Shown in pieces: positions 26,893-34,152 of a stretch of DNA of 58,592 nt (position 1 is the stretch's first letter; each line of letters begins with the position of its first letter). The stretch covers positions 1-58,592 of the forward strand of contig NZ_PYWB01000015.1 in the NCBI RefSeq assembly GCF_003056345.1, in the 5' to 3' direction. The notes beneath the pieces are model-generated. The model saw nothing but the letters and a program-made list of their open reading frames with translations, was not told the DNA's origin and made no database searches. The stretch comes from Devosia submarina. GTDB lineage: Bacteria > Pseudomonadota > Alphaproteobacteria > Rhizobiales > Devosiaceae. The translations under genes were made by a program, and so were the position numbers.

Positions 26893-27801
26893 ATGGAAAT
26901 TCTTACCCTTTCGCTCGTGAGTTCCACGCTGGTCGTGGCAACACCATTGATCCTAGCCGCCATGGGGGGGCTTTTCAGCCATCAGGCCGGCATCTTCAAT
27001 TTCACGCTCGAGGGGTTGATGCTGTTCGGCTCCTTCTTCAGCGTCATGTTCACGGTGCTGACCGGCAATCTCTGGGTGGGCCTGCTGCTCGGCGCGTTAA
27101 GCTGCACTGCCCTTGCAGTGATTTGGGGCTGGGTGGTAGTCGACCTCGGGGCCGATCAGATTATCTCGGCACTGGGCTTCATGCTGCTGGCACAGGGCGG
27201 AACCGTATTCCTGATGATTGCGGTGCTTAGCCAGACCGGCGGCGTCTTCTCGCCATTACAGCTCGATATCATCCGCCTGCCTTGGCTCAATGCAGTGCCG
27301 GTGCTCGGCTCGGTTCTCAACGGCCATACGCTGCTGACCTATCTCTCCTGGCTCACGCTGCCGCTGTTCCTTTTCGTGATTTATCGCACCCCATACGGCC
27401 TCTCCCTGCGCGCTGTGGGAGAAAAGCCGGAAGCGGCGGCGGCGGCCGGCATCAACGTGCGCTTCGTTCGCTATTCAGCCATTGCGATTACCGGCGTCTG
27501 CTGCTCACTGGCCGGAGCGCAGCTCGCGCTTGGACTACTGGGCATGTTCACCGACAACATGACTGCCGGCCGCGGTATCATTGCCTTCGCCGCTGTCATC
27601 TTCGGCCGCCACCGCCCGTTGCAGGTCTTCCTGGTAGCCTTGTTCTTCGGCTTCGCCGGAGCATTGACCGATCGACTGCAAGGTTTCGGCCTGCCGAGTG
27701 AACTTCTGTTGACCCTCCCATACGTAATGACTGTAGTTGTTCTCGCCCTCTCGGGGTGGCGTACATTCACTCGTGCCCAGTCTGGGCATGTAAAGGCGTA
27801 G
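26893..27801 (+). CDS. Nucleoside-type ABC transporter permease 2
   Basis: A 302-residue partner permease (YufQ-like). It has FSHQAGIFNFTLEGLMLFG near residue 28, GADQIISALGFMLLAQG, and the coupling segment PYGLSLRAVGEKPEAAAAAGINVRFVRY. It ends with the usual GRGIIAFAAVIFGRHRP and a final helix. It begins eight bases after the first permease and is the last gene of the operon. Confidence 0.9.
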   Translation: MEILTLSLVSSTLVVATPLILAAMGGLFSHQAGIFNFTLEGLMLFGSFFSVMFTVLTGNLWVGLLLGALSCTALAVIWGWVVVDLGADQIISALGFMLLAQGGTVFLMIAVLSQTGGVFSPLQLDIIRLPWLNAVPVLGSVLNGHTLLTYLSWLTLPLFLFVIYRTPYGLSLRAVGEKPEAAAAAGINVRFVRYSAIAITGVCCSLAGAQLALGLLGMFTDNMTAGRGIIAFAAVIFGRHRPLQVFLVALFFGFAGALTDRLQGFGLPSELLLTLPYVMTVVVLALSGWRTFTRAQSGHVKA

Positions 27802-27871
27802 AATGCTGAGGAATCTGCACCAGGAAGGACCTATCTACCTTCCTCGAACTGCAGCTCTATGCGGCGCGCGA

Positions 27872-28168
27872 TCGTCGCTAACCCAAACGCCTCCGGCAAG
27901 CCGGCGTTTCAGCATGGCCAAATGCCGTCGGTGGCAAGGAATGCGCCATCTATGACGTCACCATCAATGCCGTCAGACCCGACACGGCGAAAACGCGCAT
28001 CTCAAGGAACTGAAGGCCGAAGTCACAGGAAATGCTAAGCCGCATTCCGAAGAGGCGCTTCCTAGAGGTAGAAGAGACCACAAGGGTGATCTCCTCGCTG
28101 GTGAGCCAAAAGACAGCTTAACCACTGCGTCCGTTTTCGATCTGCCAGGTGGTCGTGCAATTTACTAG
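27872..28168 (+). pseudogene. Decayed SDR gene remnant (C-terminal half)
   Basis: Broken frames read GKECAIYDVTINAVRPDTA (from 27933), then after shifts MLSRIPKRRFLEVEETT and finally TTASVFDLPGGRAIY with a stop at 28168. In order, these match the intact SDR at 6697-7446 (GKELAKYNIAVNAITPATA, MLVRIPRGRFLEVDEAA, TTASVFDLSGGRTTY). At least two frameshifts and a small deletion near 27880-27930 destroy it, and the N-terminal half is missing. It is probably a relic of a rearrangement between catabolic modules. Confidence 0.75.
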
Positions 28169-28426
28169 TAGAGCGTTGACGGCGAGAAGCTACGGAGCAG
28201 CGCGCGAAAAGGCTTGGACTGATCAGCGTAAGTCAACAGCGCCAGTACCACATGGAAGGCCTTATGTGGGTCGGATCCGCCGGAGCAGAACGGAGGTACC
28301 CGACAGCTTTGCAGATGCTACTGCCTAAGACCGGTCAGTCTGCATACGGCCCTAACTCTGCCCTACGGGATAGGTGGCCAATGACCAAGATTGGGCCGAG
28401 GCGGTTTGAAAACTCAGCCTAAAAAG
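28169..28426. other. Non-coding remnant DNA
   Basis: Between the SDR relic and the orphan small frame nothing recognisable is seen. Frames are short and interrupted. Together with the relic this makes about 0.9 kb of eroded DNA between the ureide and D-apiose modules. Confidence 0.5.
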
Positions 28427-28663
28427 TTACTGAGAGAAAACTTTTCTCACCGCCATGCGAGAAGGCGGGATTTGAGCGCCATTATGCGAGATAAAGCCGC
28501 CTAACTTGCCATCCGCCCCCGTGGAAACAAGCGCCTGAAAGTAGACGGTAGAATTTAGTTCTATGAACCTGTCGCTACGCCGAGTTTTTACATAGTCTCG
28601 GGGTCGGGAGCGGGAGCCATCCACCTCATCTGCTTTGGGCGAGGGTACTTTCACAACGGCCAA
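28427..28663 (-). CDS. Small orphan reading frame after the TIM-barrel gene
   Basis: A 78-residue frame from a TTG codon. The same frame stays open upstream to the stop codon of the TIM-barrel gene at 28739, reading LFDVWHKALSGDAVRLAVVKV before joining. No domain is recognised. Its position directly behind the TIM-barrel gene could make it a short operon member, or the tail of a decayed gene that lost its start. No ribosome site is evident. Confidence 0.25.
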   Translation of the reverse strand: MAVVKVPSPKADEVDGSRSRPRDYVKTRRSDRFIELNSTVYFQALVSTGADGKLGGFISHNGAQIPPSRMAVRKVFSQ

Positions 28664-28738
28664 TCGGACTGCGTCGCCGCTGAGAGCCTTGTGCCAAACA
28701 TCAAACAGGCCCGCTGTAGTGAGGCGAAGTTGGTCCGC

Positions 28739-29590
28739 CTACGCATCTAGCTCACTCTTCAGAATAATGGAGTTAAGGTTGTATAGTGACCGTGTTAGTG
28801 CTTCTCGCAGGTGAGCAATCGGAAGCCGCGCGGCTCTGACAGGCACACCGCGCCCGGGGCGGTTAAGGTGAAGCGGCAACTCTAGGGACATCGAAAATTT
28901 AGAGCTAATCATCTTGAAAAGGCCTGCAAGGTCAACAAGGCCATCTCCCAATGGGCAGAAAGACCAGTCGTCGCCCGCAGCGGCAATGTCCTTAAGGTGG
29001 ATATAGCCGATCCCAGTAAGATCGCGCCCCCGCAGGTCCTGTCCGGGTTGAAGCGTCGCCCCGGAATAGGTGTAGACATTGCCGGCATCGTAGTTGAGCC
29101 GGACCAGGGAATGATCCAGCCTTCCGATCAGATCTTTTCCGCTCGAAATGTCACTGATCGCCGCACCCATGCCATGGCCGGGATTTTCTAGCGCGAGCAT
29201 TACCCCCAGTGTTTCGGCAAGTGGCAGGGCGGCTTCGATAGTGGCCTCGATGCGATCACGATCTTCTGCCTGTCCGGCATTAGTGATCAGCACCGAGCTG
29301 TCGCAGGCGGAAACGAAACGGATGCGGCGCTGCAATTGCTCGAGCGGCTCGTCGCCCGACTTGCCCAGATCCATATGTGCAGAAACGGCGGCGATGGTCA
29401 GCCCAGCTTCACGCGCTTGCCGCGCAAGCTGGGTTCCATTGTCCTCGGACAGCGTTGCTTCGGTAAAGTTGGAATATCCACCGATGAAGGCGGGCTCTGC
29501 CTTGCGCAAGCCGACCTGCGCGATCTCCTCAAAAGCCACGGCCATGTCATGGCCATCGAACAGCGCGGTAGAGACGGCGAGATTATCCAT
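28739..29590 (-). CDS. Sugar phosphate isomerase/epimerase-like TIM-barrel protein
   Basis: A 283-residue xylose isomerase-like TIM-barrel protein (AP endonuclease 2 fold). Metal-ligand candidates in barrel order are Glu (near residue 150, ALENPGHG), Asp (RLNYDAGN, near 186), His (IGYIHLKDI, near 216) and a late Glu (SLELPLHL). A strand ending in His (AAVSAHMD) is also present. It is co-oriented with the GntR gene and divergent from the D-apiose operon, with a GGTATAA-type site just upstream. It may be an isomerase/epimerase for a four- or five-carbon intermediate, or a 3-oxo-isoapionate decarboxylase of the OiaC kind. I recall that enzyme as having this fold but cannot confirm it from sequence. 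Confidence 0.75.
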   Translation of the reverse strand: MDNLAVSTALFDGHDMAVAFEEIAQVGLRKAEPAFIGGYSNFTEATLSEDNGTQLARQAREAGLTIAAVSAHMDLGKSGDEPLEQLQRRIRFVSACDSSVLITNAGQAEDRDRIEATIEAALPLAETLGVMLALENPGHGMGAAISDISSGKDLIGRLDHSLVRLNYDAGNVYTYSGATLQPGQDLRGRDLTGIGYIHLKDIAAAGDDWSFCPLGDGLVDLAGLFKMISSKFSMSLELPLHLNRPGRGVPVRAARLPIAHLREALTRSLYNLNSIILKSELDA

Positions 29591-29620
29591 AGCATCCTCC
29601 AGATGGCGGAGGACACTAGC

Positions 29621-29631
29621 TCGTTATACCA
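29621..29631. promoter_or_regulatory. Candidate GntR operator 1
   Basis: On the minus strand this reads TGGTATAACGA, which fits the FadR-subfamily pattern TNGTNNNACNA. It lies 31 bases upstream of the TIM-barrel gene start, between that gene and the GntR gene. Confidence 0.5.
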
Positions 29632-29638
29632 GGTCCGT

Positions 29639-30355
29639 CTACGAGATGTCGCCGCGCCATGTCAGCAGGGTGTATAGTTCATTGGCGCGAGAGAGGTGCT
29701 GGCGCATCGCGGCGGCGGCGGCTTCCACGTCGCGGTCCTTGATCGCATCCAGAATGACTTGGTGCTCCTGGATAGTCAGTTTTTCTGCGCCCTTAACGGC
29801 GACCATCTCGCGACGGAATTTCGACAGCCAGCCCAATATGGCCCCAACGGCAGCCGCAACCAGCGAGTTGCCGCTGATGCCGGCGATGACCTCGTGGAAC
29901 TTGAGGTCCGCTGCGACGAACGCCACCTGATTGCCATTGGCGTCCCGCATGTCATTGAGGGCTTCCTCGAGATAGCGAATATCATTGGGCCCGGCCCGCT
30001 CCGCAGCGAGGCCTACAAGGCCAACTTCGAGCAGGATACGTGCCGATTTCAGCTCGTCGAGGCCACGCGGATTGGTTAGCATCAGCATGATCATGGCCGA
30101 GGTGATCTGATCTACGATCGTGTCAATCGTGGGCTTGACCACACGGGCCCGTTCGCCATGTGAAATCTTGATCAGGCCCATTTGTTGGAGGGTCAGCATC
30201 GCCTCCCGTATCGAAGGGCGACCCACGGCGAACTTGGCCATCAGCTCGCGTTCCGAGGGCATCTGCGAGCCAGGCGGGAACTCGTTGGAGGTGATGGTCT
30301 CAATCAATCGATCCAGCACCGACTCGTATAGTTTCTTCTTCTGAATCGGTTCCAA
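29639..30355 (-). CDS. GntR family transcriptional regulator (FadR subfamily)
   Basis: A 238-residue regulator. The winged helix at about residues 15-75 (PSERELMAKFAVGRPSIREAMLTLQQMGLIKISHGERARV) is canonical. It is followed by an FCD domain with the metal-type motif: Asp near 155 and His residues in KFHEVIAGISGN and in the EHQVILDAI helix, ending in MRQHLSRA. It is divergent from the D-apiose operon and upstream of the TIM-barrel gene, with candidate operators on both sides. It likely senses D-apionate or a downstream acid. Confidence 0.9.
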   Translation of the reverse strand: MEPIQKKKLYESVLDRLIETITSNEFPPGSQMPSERELMAKFAVGRPSIREAMLTLQQMGLIKISHGERARVVKPTIDTIVDQITSAMIMLMLTNPRGLDELKSARILLEVGLVGLAAERAGPNDIRYLEEALNDMRDANGNQVAFVAADLKFHEVIAGISGNSLVAAAVGAILGWLSKFRREMVAVKGAEKLTIQEHQVILDAIKDRDVEAAAAAMRQHLSRANELYTLLTWRGDIS

Positions 30356-30445
30356 GACTTCACACGCATCCTGCTTTTGGTCGGCTCAAACTAACGCAGG
30401 ACCGCTGTTTCGTCCACACAAGGATCATTGTCGACGTCGCGGTAC

Positions 30446-30456
30446 TGGTATAATCA
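30446..30456. promoter_or_regulatory. Candidate GntR operator 2, overlapping the D-apiose operon promoter
   Basis: TGGTATAATCA contains a perfect TATAAT (30449-30454) that could serve as the -10 box, with TTGTCG (30428-30433) at a short 15-base spacing. Repressor binding here would block the promoter directly. It lies 22 bases before the RuBisCO-like gene start. Confidence 0.5.
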
Positions 30457-30477
30457 GTCGATCAATGGAGGCAAAAG

Positions 30478-31731
30478 ATGTTGAACCGTATTGAGGCTGA
30501 CTACCTGATCGAGACACCGATAGATCTCTGGCGCGCGGCCGAAGTGATGGCGGGGGAGCAATCCTCGGGCACGTTCCTGTCGCTTCCCGGCGAAACGGCC
30601 GAACTTAAGGAGCGCTCGGCGGCGCGTATCGAGGCGCTGGAACAGCTGCCAGATGCCCAGCATCCTTCGCTGCCGGGATCGGCGGCCAAGGATGACCAAT
30701 CGGTGCAGCGCGCGCGGGTCACCGTCTCTTGGCCGATGGACAATATAGGAGCGGACCTGCCGGGCCTCATGACCACTGTTGCCGGCAATCTTTTCGAGCT
30801 TAGGCAGTTTTCCGGCCTGCGCATCCTCGACATAAGGATGCCGGATGCTTTCCTTCAAGCCTTCGATGGACCGCGCTTTGGCATTGAGGGAACGCGGCGC
30901 CTGGCGGGCGTTGACGATCGCCCCCTGATCGGAACTATCATCAAGCCCTCTGTCGGCCTCTCGCCAGCTGAAACGGCGGCGCTTGCAAAGGAGCTGGCTG
31001 AGGCTGGGATCGACTTCCTCAAGGACGACGAATTGCAGATCGATGGCGCCTATTGCCCGTTCGAGGAGCGGGTGGATGCCGTAATGGCCGTGCTCAACGA
31101 CTATGCCGACAGTACGGGCAAGAAGCCCATGTTCGCCTTTAATCTTTCAGGCGATGTGGACCAGATGCGGCGCCGGCACGACCATGTGCTGGCGCGCGGC
31201 GGCACTTGCATCATGGCGAGCCTGACCTCGGTGGGTCTCTCGGGCTTTTTGTCGATCGCCCGCCATGCGCAACTGCCCATCCACGCTCATCGCAATGGCT
31301 GGGGGTATCTTTCGCGCGCACCCATGTTGGGATGGTCCTATATCGCTTGGCAAAAATTCTGGCGCCTCGCCGGTGCCGATCACATGCATTGCAACGGCAT
31401 TCGCAACAAGTTCTTTGAAGCCGACGAGAGCGTCGTCGCCTCGGCCCGCGAATGTTCGACGCCACTTTCCGCCGACAAACCCTGCACGGTCATGCCGGTG
31501 CTGTCCTCGGGACAGTCGGCCGAACAGATCGGCGATACCTGGAAGGCGTTGCGGACGCCCGATCTGATCTACGCCGCCGGCGGGGGCATCATGGGCCATC
31601 CGGGCGGGCCGCGAGCTGGCGTTGCAAGCCTCAAGCAAGGCTGGGAAGCGGCCATGACCGAGGTTCCAGAAAAAAGCTGGTCTGCCCGCTTTCCCGAACT
31701 TGCGACCGCCGTGGCGGCATTCCGCAAATGA
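30478..31731 (+). CDS. oiaX: RuBisCO-like protein, 3-oxo-isoapionate-4-phosphate decarboxylase
   Basis: A 417-residue RuBisCO large-subunit-like (form IV) protein. Lys156 (GTIIKPSVG), Lys182 in KDDE (carbamylated Lys and two metal-binding acids) and Lys311 (DHMHCNGIRNKFFE, six residues after the His as in loop 6 of true RuBisCO) are all present. HAHR at 269-272 matches the active-site histidine region and AAGGGIMGHPGG the phosphate site. In D-apiose degradation such proteins decarboxylate 3-oxo-isoapionate 4-phosphate to L-erythrulose 1-phosphate. The next genes encode the kinase, oxidoisomerase, lactonase and dehydrogenase of the same pathway, which makes the assignment strong. It is the first gene of the operon; the stop overlaps the kinase start. 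Confidence 0.85.
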   Translation: MLNRIEADYLIETPIDLWRAAEVMAGEQSSGTFLSLPGETAELKERSAARIEALEQLPDAQHPSLPGSAAKDDQSVQRARVTVSWPMDNIGADLPGLMTTVAGNLFELRQFSGLRILDIRMPDAFLQAFDGPRFGIEGTRRLAGVDDRPLIGTIIKPSVGLSPAETAALAKELAEAGIDFLKDDELQIDGAYCPFEERVDAVMAVLNDYADSTGKKPMFAFNLSGDVDQMRRRHDHVLARGGTCIMASLTSVGLSGFLSIARHAQLPIHAHRNGWGYLSRAPMLGWSYIAWQKFWRLAGADHMHCNGIRNKFFEADESVVASARECSTPLSADKPCTVMPVLSSGQSAEQIGDTWKALRTPDLIYAAGGGIMGHPGGPRAGVASLKQGWEAAMTEVPEKSWSARFPELATAVAAFRK

Positions 31732-33098
31732 GCAAGCTGCCCGAAGGGCTTCTGGTTGGCTGGTATGGCGACGACTTCACCGGCGCCGCCGCCACGATGG
31801 AGGCGATGACCTTTGCCGGCTTGCCCGCCGCTGTGTTTCTCGCCCCACCCGACGCACAGATGCTGTCGCGACTTCCGGGGCTTCGCGGGGTCGGCATTGC
31901 CGGCACGGCGCGTTCGGAAACCCCGCAATGGATGCGCCGCCATCTGCCGGAGCTTTTCGAGGGTCTCGCCCGAACAGGCGCGCCGCTGCTGCAGTACAAG
32001 ATTTGCTCGACCCTCGACTCCGCGCCCGACCTGGGATCCATCGGCACTGCCTTGGAAGTGGCGCAGGAGGTGCTCGGGGTGCAATTCTTCCCCATTCTTC
32101 CGGCCGCGCCGCTGATGGGTCGCTATCAGGCCTTCGGCAATCTTTTCGCCAGCGCACAGGGCGATGTGCATCGGCTGGACCGGCATCCGGTGATGGCGCG
32201 GCACCCGGCAACCCCGATGCTGGAGGCTGACGTCGCCCATCACCTTGCTGCTCAAACCAGAATGCGATTGCGCAACCTGGGGCTCGATCGCCTCCAAGCC
32301 GGCGACGCCCCCGACCTCCTCGCCCAGTGGCGCGCCGAGGGGAAGGTGGGCGTTACGCTCGATGCCGTGTCGATGGACGATCTTGCCATCTTGGGCCGGT
32401 GTCTCTGGGAGGGCAGGGGCCCCGACATGCTCTGCATCGCCTCCCAGGGCCTCCAATATGCTCTTCTCGAACATTGGCGTAGGGAGGGGCTGTTGCCGCC
32501 GCCACCTCGCACCGACTCGATCGGGCCGGCAGGCCCGGTTGTCGTCGTCTCTGGGTCGGTCTCACCCACTACGGCGGCGCAGATCGATCATGCCGAGGCG
32601 CATGGCTTTACGGTGATCGCGGCCGATCCGATCGAGCTGATCGAGCAGCCGGCGCACGCGGTCGCCTCCCTGGTCGCTCGCGCCGCTGCTCAATTGGCGT
32701 CCAGTCGGGACCTCCTGATCTGCACGGCGCGCGGACCCGATGACAATAGCGTGGCGCGCTTTCGCGCTTGGCAAGCTTCGTCTGGCCAATCCCCCACGGT
32801 GCTCTACCAGGCCATCGGAGAGGCGCTTGGCGATATCTTGCTGCGCCTCGTCGCGAAAGGCCAACTGCGACGGGCCGTTATCTCCGGTGGCGACACTTCT
32901 GGCCATGCGTTGCGCAAGCTCGATCCCTTTGCCTTGACCGCCCTCCGCCCTACCATCCCAGGCGCTGCCCTTTGCCGGCTCCATGCCGAAAATCCTCTGA
33001 TCGATGGTCTGCAACTGGCCCTTAAGGGCGGACAGATGGGTACGGAGGACTATTTCAGTTGGATAAGGTCCGGTGCTGGAGAGCGCGAACTGGTATAA
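31728..33098 (+). CDS. oiaK: DUF1537 four-carbon acid sugar kinase, 3-oxo-isoapionate kinase
   Basis: A 456-residue kinase of the DUF1537 family. The N-terminal sugar-binding domain begins with GWYGDDFTGAA. The C-terminal nucleotide-binding domain starts near residue 270 (VVVSGSVSPTTAAQI) and carries RAVISGGDTSGHAL and LKGGQMGTEDYF. The start at 31728 overlaps the RuBisCO-like stop (ATGA); a much longer in-frame extension inside that gene is discarded. It phosphorylates 3-oxo-isoapionate to the 4-phosphate, the substrate of the RuBisCO-like enzyme. The stop codon lies within a candidate GntR site. Confidence 0.85.
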   Translation: MSKLPEGLLVGWYGDDFTGAAATMEAMTFAGLPAAVFLAPPDAQMLSRLPGLRGVGIAGTARSETPQWMRRHLPELFEGLARTGAPLLQYKICSTLDSAPDLGSIGTALEVAQEVLGVQFFPILPAAPLMGRYQAFGNLFASAQGDVHRLDRHPVMARHPATPMLEADVAHHLAAQTRMRLRNLGLDRLQAGDAPDLLAQWRAEGKVGVTLDAVSMDDLAILGRCLWEGRGPDMLCIASQGLQYALLEHWRREGLLPPPPRTDSIGPAGPVVVVSGSVSPTTAAQIDHAEAHGFTVIAADPIELIEQPAHAVASLVARAAAQLASSRDLLICTARGPDDNSVARFRAWQASSGQSPTVLYQAIGEALGDILLRLVAKGQLRRAVISGGDTSGHALRKLDPFALTALRPTIPGAALCRLHAENPLIDGLQLALKGGQMGTEDYFSWIRSGAGERELV

Positions 33099-33101
33099 CG
33101 A
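33091..33101. promoter_or_regulatory. Candidate GntR operator 3
   Basis: TGGTATAACGA, identical to site 1, spans the stop codon of the kinase gene and opens the 186-base gap before the oxidoisomerase gene. Its partial overlap with coding sequence may be coincidence, but the 11-base identity is notable. Confidence 0.4.
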
Positions 33102-33220
33102 CATAGTTCTAGCGAGGCTTGCAGCGGCGAACTTCCGTAGGGCTGAGGAACGGCAGTCACCATCAAATCACGCCTACGCGCACGAAATTAGCTTTGTCAC
33201 TACAGCTGTTGACACCCAGC

Positions 33221-33231
33221 CGGTATAATGA
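33221..33231. promoter_or_regulatory. Candidate GntR operator 4 and internal promoter
   Basis: CGGTATAATGA lies 54 bases before the oxidoisomerase gene. A perfect TTGACA is at 33209-33214. With an 18-base spacer the -10 would be TACATG (33233-33238), placing this operator inside the spacer. An internal, co-regulated promoter for the second half of the operon is likely. Confidence 0.45.
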
Positions 33232-33284
33232 GTACATGAGAGAGTTGCCCAAGAGATTTAAGTAGGGCGGGTGGGGAGGACGCG

Positions 33285-34127
33285 ATGGGAAGATCGGTCG
33301 CAATGTTCGGCGCTGGCGGGAAGATGGGCTTCCGCGTCACCAAAAAACTGTTCGATGCGGGCTATGACCTGCGCGCGATTGAAATTGGCGCCGAAGGTCA
33401 GGCGCGCCTCGCCGAAGCGGGTATCCCCTTCGTCGATACCGAGGCGGCGCTCAAAGGTGCTGGCGTGGTTGTCCTGGCGCTGCCCGATAGCATCATTGGC
33501 AAGGTGGTCGCTCAGATCGAGCCGCAACTGGCGGCCGGCACCATGTTGCTGATCCTCGATGCCGCGGCGCCCTATGCCGAGGCTCTGCCCGGAAACCGCC
33601 CGGACCTCACCTATTTCGTTGGTCACCCCTGCCATCCGCCGCTCTTTAACGACGAGACCGAGTGGTCGGCCCGGCACGACTACCACGGCGGCGTTGCCCG
33701 CCAGTCGATCGTCTGCGCGCTGATGCAGGGTCCCGAAGAGCATTACGCGCTTGGCGCCGAAATCTGTCAGGCCATGTGGTCGCCGATCGATAAGGTCCAC
33801 CGCGTCACCGTCGAGCAATTGGCCATCCTCGAGCCTGGCCTTTCCGAAATGCTGGCCATGTGCATGGTCGATGCGCTAACCGAAGCGGTGGATGCCTGCG
33901 AAAGCCGCTATGGCATCGCCCGCGAAGCGGCCAAGGACTTCCTGATCGGCCACCTCAATGTCGAAATCGCCATGTGGTTCGGCTATTCGCCCAAGGTCCC
34001 GTCCGACGCCGCCCTGCGCCTCCTGCAGTTCGGCAAGTCCAAGATCCTGCGCGACGATTGGCTGGAAGCCATTTCGCCCAAGGTCGTTCGCCAGGCATCC
34101 GACCTGATCGTGCACGGGAAGATCTGA
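33285..34127 (+). CDS. apnO: D-apionate oxidoisomerase
   Basis: A 280-residue NAD-dependent enzyme. The N-terminal Rossmann fold (VAMFGAGGKMGFRVTKKLFDAG, residues 5-26) is followed by an ADVVVLALPDS-like second strand set, GHPCHPPLFNDETEWSARHDYHGG (about 108-131) and a helical C-terminal domain resembling 3-hydroxyacid dehydrogenases and ketol-acid reductoisomerases. In the characterised pathway ApnO converts D-apionate to 3-oxo-isoapionate by oxidation coupled to isomerisation. The ribosome site GGGGAGGA precedes the start. The neighbours (lactonase, kinase, decarboxylase) support the role. Confidence 0.82.
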   Translation: MGRSVAMFGAGGKMGFRVTKKLFDAGYDLRAIEIGAEGQARLAEAGIPFVDTEAALKGAGVVVLALPDSIIGKVVAQIEPQLAAGTMLLILDAAAPYAEALPGNRPDLTYFVGHPCHPPLFNDETEWSARHDYHGGVARQSIVCALMQGPEEHYALGAEICQAMWSPIDKVHRVTVEQLAILEPGLSEMLAMCMVDALTEAVDACESRYGIAREAAKDFLIGHLNVEIAMWFGYSPKVPSDAALRLLQFGKSKILRDDWLEAISPKVVRQASDLIVHGKI

Positions 34128-34152
34128 CGGTCTGGCCGGGGGAGGGCGGGCC

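Noticed and set aside
33209..33229. TTGACA and TATAAT read as one promoter before the oxidoisomerase gene
   Set aside because: The two boxes are only about 10 bases apart, too close for one RNA polymerase; the TATAAT is better explained as part of the GntR-type motif, with a weaker -10 further on.
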